A stretch of DNA of 9,634 bases from Chloroflexota bacterium (GCA_021847625.1 JAJZQK010000082.1:1-9634), one strand, 5' to 3'. Counted from the stretch's first letter, positions 1 to 6,824 are shown. A program made the numbers and translations. Notes: a model not told the origin generated them from the letters alone.

Positions 1-463
1 CGGCGCAACCCCAGGGGCTCGCCGCGTTCAGCACGCCCAGTATCACACCCAGACGACCCACCCGCCGCGCCTCGCGCAGGGCGGCCGCCGGGTTGGGCAG
101 GAACTCCAGGCTGGTCACGAAGGCGACCAGATCGAAGGCCCCGTCCGCAAACGGCAACGACTCGGCCGAGCCGCGAGCATGACTTATCCCGCCATCCGGT
201 TCGGCGGCGACCGCCAGCATAGCGGGCGATGGGTCCAGGCCGACAACCCGCAGCCGCCGGCCCGCGAACCAGCGCGTGAAGTGCCCCCTGCCGCAGCCGA
301 TCTCCAGCAGGGAGGCGGTGCCGTCAAAGCGGGCGAGCAAGTCGTCCAACAACGCCTCCTCGGCCGGCGCCGTCTCCTGCCCCCGCGGTGTCTCGTACCA
401 GCGGTCGTACCGCCGAGCTGTGGCCAGGTCGGCGTCCAGAAACGGTTGCCCTTTCGCTTTCAC
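1..463 (-). CDS. Class I SAM-dependent methyltransferase, C-terminus cut by window edge
   Basis: The first 154 residues of a class I (Rossmann-fold) methyltransferase of the Methyltransf_11 type; the 3' end lies outside the window. Visible signatures are an N-terminal RRYDRWYETPRG segment (17-28), common in a group of small-molecule methyltransferases, motif I LLEIGCGRG (52-60, SAM binding), an acidic motif II region VVGLDPSP (73-80), and motif IV/post-I DGAFDLVAF (107-115). The start is uncertain. The frame has no ATG between the upstream stop and the conserved region, so I chose the GTG at 463, which has only a weak ribosome-binding site. It follows the OsmC-type gene by 57 nt on the same strand and could be the distal gene of that transcription unit. 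The substrate cannot be told from sequence; small-molecule O-, N- or S-methylation, or chalcogen methylation, are all open. Family call confident, role unknown. Confidence 0.85.
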   Translation of the reverse strand, partial: MKAKGQPFLDADLATARRYDRWYETPRGQETAPAEEALLDDLLARFDGTASLLEIGCGRGHFTRWFAGRRLRVVGLDPSPAMLAVAAEPDGGISHARGSAESLPFADGAFDLVAFVTSLEFLPNPAAALREARRVGRLGVILGVLNAASPWGCA

Positions 464-520
464 GTTGTCATCGTCAACCCATTGCCCACCGTGGCCCTTC
501 GGCTACCCGTCCGTATCGTT

Positions 521-1069
521 TCAGCCTCTGGGTGGGGTCTGGGTCGCGATGCGGCTAACCGTTGGCGTGAGGCGAATGGGATTGGTGAGGCAGTAGGAGG
601 CAGGACAACGCTCCTTGGCCAATTGGGCGAGCGTGGACAGTGTCTGTTCGTCGGCGTTGCTGCGCACGCTCACCGTCACCCGCACCTCCTCGACTGTCGG
701 CAGGTCGGCGATGCCGAAGACGCGGGCGAAGTTGAGATCGAATTCCGCCGCGGTGCGCACCTCCTCCAGCACGATCCCCTGCCCGCTGGCCAGGGTGACG
801 AAAGTGGCGGTGTAGCAGGCCGCTAGGCCAAAGACCGCGTACTGCACAGGGCCGGGCCGCGTGCCGCCGCCGCCCAGGAAGGGCGGCTGGTCCGCCTCCA
901 GCACGTACTCTCCCCCGGAGATCGCCAGGCGGGCGGTAAACTGCGGCTGGCCGGGCGCCAGGTTCCAGACGCCCTCCACCCGCTGCGTTTTCCGGGCGGT
1001 GTCCAGGTTGGCCTGAAAGCCCGCTACCGTCTGGCCGACTCTCTCGCTGTCCACGTTGTTCAGACTCAT
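521..1069 (-). CDS. OsmC/Ohr-family peroxiredoxin-like protein
   Basis: A 182-residue OsmC-family protein. Family members are cytoplasmic dimeric thiol peroxidases that reduce organic hydroperoxides, or less well understood relatives of the YhfA type. The OsmC-like core runs from about residue 45. It contains the characteristic PPFLGGGGTRPGPVQYAV segment (62-79), the first active-site cysteine in GLAACYTATF (Cys85), and the second in KERCPASYC (Cys155, with a further Cys160), followed by LTNPI. Both cysteines of the Cys-based mechanism are therefore present. Length is at the upper end for the family because of about 40 extra N-terminal residues. The ATG at 1069 is well supported by AGGAGG about 6 nt upstream. 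It lies 96 nt after the PIG-L gene, across a spacer with two hairpins. The nearby thiol and selenium genes fit a redox-protection role, but this is inference. Confidence 0.9.
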   Translation of the reverse strand: MSLNNVDSERVGQTVAGFQANLDTARKTQRVEGVWNLAPGQPQFTARLAISGGEYVLEADQPPFLGGGGTRPGPVQYAVFGLAACYTATFVTLASGQGIVLEEVRTAAEFDLNFARVFGIADLPTVEEVRVTVSVRSNADEQTLSTLAQLAKERCPASYCLTNPIRLTPTVSRIATQTPPRG

Positions 1070-1104
1070 GCCAAACCTCCTCGTCGCTTACGCGTCGTTA
1101 CTCT

Positions 1105-1155
1105 GGCCGGCGGATGGGGCCGCCGACCGGTCATTAGCGGCCCACCCGGGGCCGC
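1105..1155 (-). other. Two GC-rich hairpins between the PIG-L and OsmC genes
   Basis: The spacer after the PIG-L stop contains two inverted repeats. At 1137-1155, GCGGCCC and GGGCCGC arms (7 bp, perfect) flank a 5-nt loop. At 1105-1128 there are 9-bp arms that pair on the minus-strand RNA with one G-U wobble and a 6-nt loop. Neither is followed by a U-tract on the minus strand, so they are not convincing intrinsic terminators. They could weaken readthrough, stabilise the upstream 3' end or act with Rho. The OsmC ribosome-binding site lies beyond them and is left exposed. Confidence 0.4.
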
Positions 1156-1165
1156 GGTGTCAACA

Positions 1166-1885
1166 TCAGAGCTCGCAGAATGGGCGTAGCACCTTGAAAG
1201 CCTCCGTCGGGATAGCGTCCGCAGGCTCTCCACGCCCGACGTTACACCTCCTGACCCGCCCCAGCGTCTCCTCTAGGTCGTCAACCTGGCTGCGATGGAG
1301 CGACACCGCTTCGAGCTTGCGCCCGAAGGTATCCCGCACGTCCACCCGCACGTCGGGGTAGTCGGTGCCGAAGAGGTAGACCTCGGGCACACGGTGGGCG
1401 CTTAGCCCCTCCGCGACAAGGCCCGGCAGCGCCCGAGGGTTGGCCGCCACCAGCACAGCCTCGACCGCCGCTAGGCCGACCGCCCGATGATCCGGGTGCA
1501 GCTGGTAGGGGCGCCAGGCGTCCCAGGTCAGCAACACCTCCGGCCGCCAGCGTCTGATGGCCGCCACCAGCTGCTCGCGCAGTCCCGGGACGGCGGCTAG
1601 ATCGCCGTCGGGGTGGCGCAGAAAGACCACCTCCGCCACTCCCAGAAGATCAGCCGCCGCCCTCTGCTCGACCTCCCGCAGGTCGCGCAGTGCGGCATCG
1701 TCCATCGCCAGGGCATCGCCCCCCTTGCTGCCGTCGCTCGCCACCACGTAGCAGATCGCGCAGCCCGCCTCAGCCCACTTGGCGACCGTCCCACCGCAGG
1801 TGAACTCGGCGTCGTCCGAGTGGGCGAAGACGACCATCGCCCGCCGCGGGATACCTACCCCAGCATCGGTTACCTCGTGACTCAT
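1166..1885 (-). CDS. PIG-L (LmbE-like) family zinc deacetylase
   Basis: A 239-residue PIG-L/LmbE-family metal-dependent N-deacetylase. The family removes acetyl groups from N-acetylglucosamine-type substrates; MshB and BshB in thiol-cofactor synthesis are members. The metal site is visible: AHSDDAEF at 21-28 (His22 and Asp25 as ligands, Asp24 as likely general base) and QLHPDHRAVG at 128-137 (His133 the likely third ligand). The usual P of the AHPDD motif is S here, which should leave the ligands intact. The VASDGSKGGD segment (48-57) is also typical. The ATG start overlaps the stop of the upstream small gene as ATGA (1882-1885), implying translational coupling. A mycothiol- or bacillithiol-like role is possible but not shown, as no cognate ligase or glycosyltransferase is in the window. 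Confidence 0.9.
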   Translation of the reverse strand: MSHEVTDAGVGIPRRAMVVFAHSDDAEFTCGGTVAKWAEAGCAICYVVASDGSKGGDALAMDDAALRDLREVEQRAAADLLGVAEVVFLRHPDGDLAAVPGLREQLVAAIRRWRPEVLLTWDAWRPYQLHPDHRAVGLAAVEAVLVAANPRALPGLVAEGLSAHRVPEVYLFGTDYPDVRVDVRDTFGRKLEAVSLHRSQVDDLEETLGRVRRCNVGRGEPADAIPTEAFKVLRPFCEL

Positions 1886-2103
1886 CGCTCGTCGCTCCCA
1901 TCGGAAGCGGCAGCGGGCCCAGGACCCGCGGTCAGGAGGGCGATCTGCGCCCGCAGCCGCTCTTCCGCCCGTTCATAGCTGCGCCGCAGGCGTTCCCGCT
2001 CGGCTCCGCGCATAGGCCTCGCCATCTCGATGTCCCGCTCGGCGAGCAGTTCTTCCAGTTCGGCCACGAGGGCCGCCAGCTCGCCCTCGGCACGATCACC
2101 CAA
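1882..2103 (-). CDS. Small charged helical hypothetical protein (73 aa, TTG start)
   Basis: I do not recognise this protein. It is 73 residues long, rich in Glu, Arg, Ala and Leu, with heptad-like spacing in two stretches (about 8-25 and 32-58), suggesting a short helical hairpin or coiled coil. It has no cysteine, signal peptide or membrane segment; the last 15 residues are Gly/Pro/Ala/Ser-rich and probably disordered. Translation most likely begins at TTG at 2103, since GAGGGAG at 2108-2114 is well placed just upstream and no ATG or GTG in this frame fits better. Its stop overlaps the PIG-L start as ATGA, so the two are probably translated together. Coding is supported by the RBS, the coupling and the polarity of the composition, not by homology. 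Confidence 0.6.
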   Translation of the reverse strand: MGDRAEGELAALVAELEELLAERDIEMARPMRGAERERLRRSYERAEERLRAQIALLTAGPGPAAASDGSDER

Positions 2104-2164
2104 TCTACTCCCTCACCGCCAGTTAGCTCAGCGCTAAAGGTGTAGGGCACGCCCTGGCTAGCGC

Positions 2165-2278
2165 CTACGGTTCGTCGAGGTCGCCGCGCATCCGTTCGTA
2201 CTCATCGCGGGTAATCTCTCCCAGGGCGTACCGTTCTTTCAGGATTTCGAGCTCCCGCCCTCCGCGGGGTTCTGTACC
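2165..2278 (-). CDS. SHOCT-domain segment, +1 out of frame with the nucleoside phosphorylase
   Basis: The frame one base later than the nucleoside phosphorylase encodes an excellent SHOCT motif: RELEILKERY followed by ALGEITRDEYERMRGDL, ending at a TAG at 2165. SHOCT is a roughly 30-residue helical module, usually at the extreme C-terminus of proteins, thought to mediate oligomerisation or partner binding. The frame has no plausible start codon close by. The first ATG (2386) lies deep inside the phosphorylase gene, without a ribosome-binding site, and the residues between it and the SHOCT part look like an out-of-frame shadow. The most economical reading is that it is the true C-terminus of the phosphorylase and is separated from it by a frameshift (sequencing indel, mutation or recoding). 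The coordinates cover only the part I believe is coding. Confidence 0.6.
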   Translation of the reverse strand, partial: GTEPRGGRELEILKERYALGEITRDEYERMRGDLDEP

Positions 2279-3080
2279 CGGCCCCGCCGGTGACCTCGGC
2301 GAACGAGTCCAGGCAGCAGCCGATGGCCCGCGCGTTGACGTCCTCCGGGCCCTTGTGGAAGTCGTTCGTGCCGGTGGCGAGCACATTGGTCACGTGCGGC
2401 AGCGAGGCAACCTCGACCCCGCGCGCCTGGGCCAAGGCCATCAGCGCCGCCTCCATCTCCACGCAGAGCACCCTCTCGACCCGATGGCGAGCGATCTGCG
2501 ACTGGGTCTCCCGGTAGGGGGCATCGGTCGTCCAGCTTCGCCCACGATGGATCGGCAGCCCGCACGCCTCGGCTCGTCGCCCGAGGATGTCGGGCAGCGC
2601 CCCGCGGGCCACTGCCCACCTGGCCGGTGGCAAGTAGTGGTATGAGGTTCCTTCGTCGCGTAGGGCGCCCTCTGGCACCACCAGACACGGCGGCCGCAGC
2701 CAGTCGGCGATAGCCCCAGCCGACGAGTAGGCGATGATGTGGCGGCAGCCGGAGGCGATCAACTCCTCGGCAACGAGCACGGCGTAGGGTGCCCCCACCG
2801 TGCCGCCGATGATCCCCGTCTCCAAACCGTCGCGTTCGATACGCAGCAGCGTCGTGTGGAAGCACGACCAGCCCTCACAGACCTGGGCGCCGAACTCGGC
2901 ACGGGCGACGGGGACGAGCTCAGCGTCGAAATCCAGCAGGCAGCACGGCGGCACGGGCCCCCGGGCCTTGCCTTGCATGTCTGCCGCCCGCTCTAGCAGG
3001 TTCTCGGGCAAGAAGACCGCCTGCTCGTCGGTTGGATGGTGGAGTATGGGGGACTCCTCTTCTCTCTGAAGGTCCGGCAT
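2202..3080 (-). CDS. Nucleoside phosphorylase (uridine/purine phosphorylase superfamily), probably frameshifted at its 3' end
   Basis: A PNP/UDP-family phosphorylase, which splits nucleosides with phosphate into base and ribose-1-phosphate. Signatures are FHTTLLRIERDG (74-85), the phosphate-site segment GGTVGAPYA (92-100), YSSAGAI (118-124), the DEGTSYHYLPP segment (142-152) and the ribose/base-binding motif CVEMEAAL (206-213). The convincing family sequence ends near residue 268 (TGGAG). The last 24 residues are Arg/Pro-rich and look like an out-of-frame tail, while the adjacent frame encodes a SHOCT domain, so the native product is probably about 305 residues with a C-terminal SHOCT. The ATG at 3080 lies 3 nt after the stop of the cysteine desulfurase gene, so the genes are tightly coupled, with only a weak GAGG-type ribosome-binding site. 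Base specificity cannot be told from sequence. Confidence 0.85.
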   Translation of the reverse strand: MPDLQREEESPILHHPTDEQAVFLPENLLERAADMQGKARGPVPPCCLLDFDAELVPVARAEFGAQVCEGWSCFHTTLLRIERDGLETGIIGGTVGAPYAVLVAEELIASGCRHIIAYSSAGAIADWLRPPCLVVPEGALRDEGTSYHYLPPARWAVARGALPDILGRRAEACGLPIHRGRSWTTDAPYRETQSQIARHRVERVLCVEMEAALMALAQARGVEVASLPHVTNVLATGTNDFHKGPEDVNARAIGCCLDSFAEVTGGAGYRTPRRAGARNPERTVRPGRDYPR

Positions 3081-3083
3081 GCC

Positions 3084-4235
3084 TCAGCGCCCCTGGACCA
3101 GGGCACGCCAGGCGCGCACAAGCGCACTCGCCGCCCGTTCCACCTCTTCGGCGGTCGTGAACTTGCCCAGGCTCAGCCGCACCGCGCCCAGGGCGCGCTC
3201 GGGTGAGAGGCCCATCGCCAGGAGCACCGCCGACGGCTCCGTACGCCCGGCGTGGCAGGCCGAGCCCGTCGAGGCGGCTACCTCGGGCGCGGCCACGAGC
3301 AGGGCCTCCCCGTCCACACCGGGGAAGCTCACGTTGATGGTATTGGGCAGCCGTTCCTGGGGATGTCCGTTGAGCGCCAGCCCCGGCACGACCTCGGCCA
3401 GCAGGGTCCGCAGCCGGTCGCGCAAGTCACGCATTCTGGGCGCGTAGTCGGCCATCGTCGCGGCGGCAATCCGGCATGCCTCGCCCAGGCCGACCACATA
3501 CGGCACGTTCTCCGTGCCGGCGCGCCTGCCCCCCTCGTGGCCGGCGCCGTGGACCAGCGGCTCAAGCCGGATGCCAGACCGCACGTAGAGAGCGCCGACG
3601 CCCTTGGGGGCATACAGCTTGTGGCCCGCCACGGTCAGCAAATCGACCCCTAGATCGTCCACCTTCGTTGGCACTTTGCCCGCTGACTGGGCGGCATCGG
3701 TATGTACCAAGACGCCATGGCGGTGGGCGACCTGGGCGATCTCAGCGATGGGATTGATCGTCCCCGTTTCATTGTTGGCGTGCATGAACGAGACGAGGAT
3801 CGTCCCCTCCATGATCGCCGCCTCGACCTCGGCCGGGCTCACTTTGCCGTCGCCATCCACCGGCAGGTAGGTGACCCTATGGCCACGCCGCTCCAAGTAG
3901 CGACAGGTATTCAGCACGGCCGGGTGCTCCACCTGGCTAGTGATGATGTGATCGCCCCGTTCCCGGTAGGCTTCAGCCACCCCTTTGAGGGCGAGGTTAT
4001 CGGCCTCGCTGCCCCCACCAGTGAAGACGATCTCCTCCGGCGAGCAGGCAAGGAGACCCGCTACCAGGGCGCGCGCCCGGTCGACCGCCTCGTGTGCCGC
4101 CCGCCCATACTCGTGGGAGCTGGAGGGGTTGCCGAAACCTCCCTCTAGCCCCCCTTCCAGGAAGGGCCGCATCGCCTCCGCCACGGCCGGGGCGATGGGC
4201 GTGGTGGCGTTGTAGTCGAGATAGATTGTACGCAT
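3084..4235 (-). CDS. Cysteine desulfurase, NifS/IscS family
   Basis: A 383-residue PLP-dependent class V aminotransferase-fold enzyme. It takes sulfur from cysteine (or selenium from selenocysteine) to form an enzyme persulfide or perselenide plus alanine. The expected residues fall close to IscS numbering: YLDYNATTP (5-13), GGGSEADN (73-80), EHPA with His104, ANNETGTINP (153-162), HTDAAQ with Asp180 and Gln183, AGHKLYAPKG with the PLP Lys206, GGRRAGTEN (235-243), and the catalytic Cys327 in STGSACHAG. The full length and all catalytic residues are present. The ATG at 4235 is preceded by AGGGAGG at 7-nt spacing. Its position next to the DsrE-like genes and selD suggests that it feeds sulfur or selenium to them rather than only to Fe-S assembly; no IscU or SufU gene is adjacent. 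I leave the symbol blank because nifS, iscS and csd cannot be separated here. Confidence 0.96.
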   Translation of the reverse strand: MRTIYLDYNATTPIAPAVAEAMRPFLEGGLEGGFGNPSSSHEYGRAAHEAVDRARALVAGLLACSPEEIVFTGGGSEADNLALKGVAEAYRERGDHIITSQVEHPAVLNTCRYLERRGHRVTYLPVDGDGKVSPAEVEAAIMEGTILVSFMHANNETGTINPIAEIAQVAHRHGVLVHTDAAQSAGKVPTKVDDLGVDLLTVAGHKLYAPKGVGALYVRSGIRLEPLVHGAGHEGGRRAGTENVPYVVGLGEACRIAAATMADYAPRMRDLRDRLRTLLAEVVPGLALNGHPQERLPNTINVSFPGVDGEALLVAAPEVAASTGSACHAGRTEPSAVLLAMGLSPERALGAVRLSLGKFTTAEEVERAASALVRAWRALVQGR

Positions 4236-4312
4236 TCGTCTGCCTCCCTAGGCGATGCACCCTTGATGTGGATTTAGCCTTGTACGCGCCCCTCAAATAG
4301 GACCCTTGTGCG

Positions 4313-5536
4313 CTACAGACTCGCCGGCACACCCAAAGTCCGGCCGCCGAGCTTGAGCGCGAGGCCGGCGGCGACCCGCGTCAGGCCCTCGCCCATCCAG
4401 TACTTCTCGAACACTACCTTCCCGAGGTGCCAGAGCCGGCCGGGCCGGCGCAGGTCCATCTGGGGTTCGGGCTCGGCGTAGAACGAACCCAGGGCGAAAC
4501 CCGCTCTGTCCCGCGCCATACTGACCCAGCAGTAGCCGACCCCATCGAACTCGTGCTCTAGGCCGCCGCGCAGGCGCGCCGCCACGGCGCTGGCGACGGC
4601 CAGCCCCTCGGCGTGGGCGAAGACCCCCGCCTTGGGCAGCAGCTTGCCGTTAGGCAGGCTGATCGCCGCCACGTCGCCGATGGCGTAGACGTCCGGGAAG
4701 CGCGTGGCGAGGGTCCGACTGTGCACGGGAATCCACCCCGCCTCGTTGGCCAGGGGCGACTCTCGTACCGCGCTCGGCGGCCGATGGGGCGGCACCCCGG
4801 CCAAGAGGTCGAAGGCCACCCGGGCGCCGTCGGCAAAGACGAGCTCCCGGCGCCCGGAATCGACGGAGGCGAGCTGACGCTGTGGGTGATAGGCGATGCC
4901 CCGCTCCACCAGCATGGCGCGAACGGCCTCCCCCACGGCCGGGCCGGCCACCGGCATCGGCTGCGGCTCGGGCGTGTAGACCTCGACCTCCACTCGCCCG
5001 CGCAAGCCGCGGCGGCGCAGGGCGTCGTCGATCAGCAGCGCCGCCTCGTAGGGGGCGGCGGGACACTTGAAGGGCAGCGAGGTAATGGCGACGGCGACCC
5101 GGCCGCTGCCTATGGCCCCCAGGGCCCCGGCTAGCCTCGCCGCACCCTCAAGGTCGTAGAAGTTGTGGGCGGCCTCCCGGTAGCCCGGCATGGACTCGGG
5201 CGCGAGCTCCGCCCCCAGGGCAACGATCAGGTAGTCGTACCCCTGCTGCCCGGCGCTGGTCAGCACCCGGCGTGCCTGCGGTTCGATGCGCAGCACCTCG
5301 GCCTGCACCAGATTCACCCCTGCCGAGACCAACCGGCTCACATCCTTCACTACCTCGCCGGGGCGCCGCTCCCCCACCATTAGCCATAACAGAGAAGGCG
5401 TGTGAACGTACTGGCGTCGTCGCTCGACGAGGATGACCCGGTGTTCACGCGGTAGCCGCCGGCGAAGCTCGTTGGCGGCCACCACGCCCCCGACACCCCC
5501 ACCGAGGACGACGACAGTCTTGCCATCGGTTGCCAT
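4313..5536 (-). CDS. Sulfide:quinone reductase-like FAD-dependent oxidoreductase
   Basis: A 407-residue two-dinucleotide-binding-domain flavoprotein of the sulfide:quinone oxidoreductase/NDH-2 group. Seen are the N-terminal Rossmann motif VVVLGGGVGG (8-17), the end of the first FAD sheet in ILVERR (35-40), DYLIVALGAEL (101-111), FKCPAAPYEAALL (156-168) with Cys158, YAIGDVAA (284-291) closing the FAD site, GYCWVSM (334-340) with Cys336, and an amphipathic C-terminal region around FEKYWMGEG (376-384), typical of peripheral membrane attachment. Cys158 and Cys336 match two of the three SQR redox cysteines; the third, near residue 128, is absent. It likely oxidises sulfide or a related chalcogenide and passes electrons to quinone. 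The ATG at 5536 has GGAGGTG at 7-nt spacing. The substrate is inferred from the cysteines and the neighbourhood. Confidence 0.88.
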   Translation of the reverse strand: MATDGKTVVVLGGGVGGVVAANELRRRLPREHRVILVERRRQYVHTPSLLWLMVGERRPGEVVKDVSRLVSAGVNLVQAEVLRIEPQARRVLTSAGQQGYDYLIVALGAELAPESMPGYREAAHNFYDLEGAARLAGALGAIGSGRVAVAITSLPFKCPAAPYEAALLIDDALRRRGLRGRVEVEVYTPEPQPMPVAGPAVGEAVRAMLVERGIAYHPQRQLASVDSGRRELVFADGARVAFDLLAGVPPHRPPSAVRESPLANEAGWIPVHSRTLATRFPDVYAIGDVAAISLPNGKLLPKAGVFAHAEGLAVASAVAARLRGGLEHEFDGVGYCWVSMARDRAGFALGSFYAEPEPQMDLRRPGRLWHLGKVVFEKYWMGEGLTRVAAGLALKLGGRTLGVPASL

Positions 5537-5611
5537 TGCATTTCACCTCCGGAGCGTACACAAAATATGTGAGCGTTCTCTCGGTTAAGTAGCCCTAGCC
5601 CCGCCTCGAAC

Positions 5612-5640
5612 GCCGCCCACCGGCCGCTGCGGCGGGCGGC
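5612..5640 (-). other. GC-rich hairpin between dsrH-like and FAD oxidoreductase genes
   Basis: Arms GCCGCCC (5612-5618) and GGGCGGC (5634-5640) pair perfectly, and a nested GCC/GGC pairing lies inside. The hairpin sits in the 134-nt spacer, the longest gap within the minus-strand run, about 30 nt after the dsrH-like stop. There is no U-tract after it on the minus strand, so intrinsic termination is doubtful. An AT-richer stretch nearer the next gene (around 5560-5590) could carry a promoter, but I see no clear -35/-10 pair. The operon may thus be divided here. Confidence 0.35.
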
Positions 5641-5670
5641 CCACTACACGTGCATTCTCTGACCCAGTCT

Positions 5671-6012
5671 CTAGAACGCGCCCAGCGTCGTGCGTTCCCC
5701 GTCGAGCATCAGGTCAACCAGATTCTCATAGCTCAGCGCGCGCGCCTCGGGTCGGGCGTCTTCGCGGTCGAAGCCCCGGGCCGCCAGGTCGTCCTCCAGG
5801 TAGAAAACGCCCACGCCCGCCCCGAGCGCCCGACCTACGGCTCCGCCGGCGGACGTCTCGTTGCCCTGTAGGGCACAGAGCACCCCATCCTGCAGGAGGC
5901 AGAGGTCGACACCGTGACCCTGCTCCCGCATCCGCTGCGCCGTTTCCACGGCGGAAAGCGCCCCGGCGGCGGGGCCGCTCAGCACCAGTACCAGTCTCTT
6001 CGTTTCCGGCAT
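5671..6012 (-). CDS. DsrE-superfamily protein, DsrH/TusB-like
   Basis: A 113-residue single-domain protein of the DsrE/DsrF/DsrH (TusD/C/B) sulfur-relay superfamily. The pattern LVLVLSGP at the N-terminus (7-14), LCLLQDGVLCAL (37-48), VGVFYLEDDLAARGF (67-81) and a C-terminal SYENLVDLML (94-103) is that of the DsrH/TusB subgroup, where the conserved cysteine lies near the LLQDGV turn; Cys38 and Cys46 are candidates. DsrEFH and TusBCD form heterohexamers that accept and hand on persulfide sulfur. Here it follows the DsrF-like gene by 12 nt, with AGGGAGGG as ribosome-binding site before ATG 6012, so the three small genes are surely co-translated. Assignment to the DsrH branch is by pattern and gene order and is less certain than the superfamily. 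Confidence 0.8.
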   Translation of the reverse strand: MPETKRLVLVLSGPAAGALSAVETAQRMREQGHGVDLCLLQDGVLCALQGNETSAGGAVGRALGAGVGVFYLEDDLAARGFDREDARPEARALSYENLVDLMLDGERTTLGAF

Positions 6013-6024
6013 TCTGATCCCTCC

Positions 6025-6411
6025 CTAGTAGGTCAGCACGGCGTCGAACTCCGCCGACGCCCGCGCCAGCCCCGCGTCGTCGATCACCTCGGCGCCCGCC
6101 ACCAACTCCTCGCTCGAGAGGCCGCGAGCGGCCAGCGACGGCCCGTGCACCAGCACGCGCCCCCCGATGGGCCGGCCGTCGGCACGGGTGCCCTGCTGCT
6201 GGGCGAACTGCACGAGAGGGCCCGCAAGCGAAGTGAAACCGAGTCGCTCCCCGTCCTGCCCGTCGCGTACGACGTAGACGCCGTCTTCCAGTAGCACCAG
6301 GGTGGTGGCCACTCCGAAGGTGATGCCGCCCGCGGCGTGTCGCAGTGCCTCGCCCGCGTTGATCGTTCCGAAGGGGGCGTGGCGTAGCACTATTCCCAAT
6401 GACCTTGCCAT
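6025..6411 (-). CDS. DsrE-superfamily protein, DsrF/TusC-like, without cysteine
   Basis: A 128-residue protein of the DsrE superfamily. IVLRHAPFGTINAGEALRHA (7-26) is the signature N-terminal strand, turn and helix, and TTLVLLEDGVYVV (36-48) the second strand, as in DsrF/TusC. No cysteine occurs anywhere in the sequence. The place where a catalytic Cys usually sits (VHGPSLAARGL, 88-98) carries Ser/Pro instead, so this subunit probably has a structural rather than a persulfide-carrying role. It is the middle gene of a dsrE-dsrF-dsrH-like trio. The ATG at 6411 has AGGAGGAAG upstream at about 6 nt, and the gap to the preceding gene is 13 nt. Confidence 0.83.
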   Translation of the reverse strand: MARSLGIVLRHAPFGTINAGEALRHAAGGITFGVATTLVLLEDGVYVVRDGQDGERLGFTSLAGPLVQFAQQQGTRADGRPIGGRVLVHGPSLAARGLSSEELVAGAEVIDDAGLARASAEFDAVLTY

Positions 6412-6424
6412 TTATTTCTTCCTC

Positions 6425-6781
6425 CTAGGCGCCTAGGCTGACCAGGGCGTCGCTCTCGCCGACAATGCCGAAAAGGGTGCGCAAGGAGCTGGGTGCTGCG
6501 CCGTCAAGTAGACTCTCCCTGCCAATGCCGCGGAAGTTGAGACAGGTGCCGCAAAGCTCGACCTGCAACCCCTTATCGATCAACCGGGAGAAACCCTCCT
6601 CGGCGTTGGGCACCCCTTTGGGCTTTTGGCCGCCCGTGAAATTGTGGACGGCGTCGGCCGAGGCGAAGAGGACCACCCGATGGCCCTTTTCCAGGGCCGC
6701 TTCCGCCAGCCGCAGGGCCGTCTGGCTGTTCTGGTACCCGTACGGGGTCGTGGCCAGGAAGATCGTCAGCGTCTTGGGCAT
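6425..6781 (-). CDS. DsrE-superfamily protein, DsrE/TusD-like, with CxxC
   Basis: A 118-residue DsrE-family protein, complete, with the typical start KTLTIFLATTPYG (3-15), a helix NSQTALRLAEAALEKGH (18-34), VVLFASADAV (36-45), and the likely persulfide-bearing site VELCGTCLNFRG (74-85). Cys77 and Cys80 form a CxxC; the second matches the position of the DsrE/TusD catalytic cysteine. The family passes sulfur as persulfide between proteins; related proteins beside selD in other bacteria have been linked to selenium handling. It follows selD after a 68-nt spacer and is the first of three adjacent superfamily members. The ATG at 6781 has GGAGGG upstream. Of the trio, this is the best candidate for the chemically active carrier. 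Confidence 0.87.
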   Translation of the reverse strand: MPKTLTIFLATTPYGYQNSQTALRLAEAALEKGHRVVLFASADAVHNFTGGQKPKGVPNAEEGFSRLIDKGLQVELCGTCLNFRGIGRESLLDGAAPSSLRTLFGIVGESDALVSLGA

Positions 6782-6824
6782 TTCACCCTCCAGGATGTGC
6801 TATCTTTGGTTTGTGCCTGAATGT

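Noticed and set aside
179..826. 215-residue plus-strand open frame
   Set aside because: Antisense to the methyltransferase and OsmC genes, both with clear motifs; no domain of its own.
1105..1155. Rho-independent terminator between PIG-L and OsmC genes
   Set aside because: The stems are good but no U-tract follows on the minus strand, so I list them only as hairpins.
2165..2386. Independent 73-residue SHOCT gene starting at ATG 2386
   Set aside because: The first half is an out-of-frame shadow of the conserved phosphorylase C-terminus and there is no ribosome-binding site; only the SHOCT half looks coding.
2239..2865. 208-residue minus-strand open frame inside the phosphorylase gene
   Set aside because: Arg/Gly/Pro-rich shadow; the competing frame has clear phosphorylase motifs.
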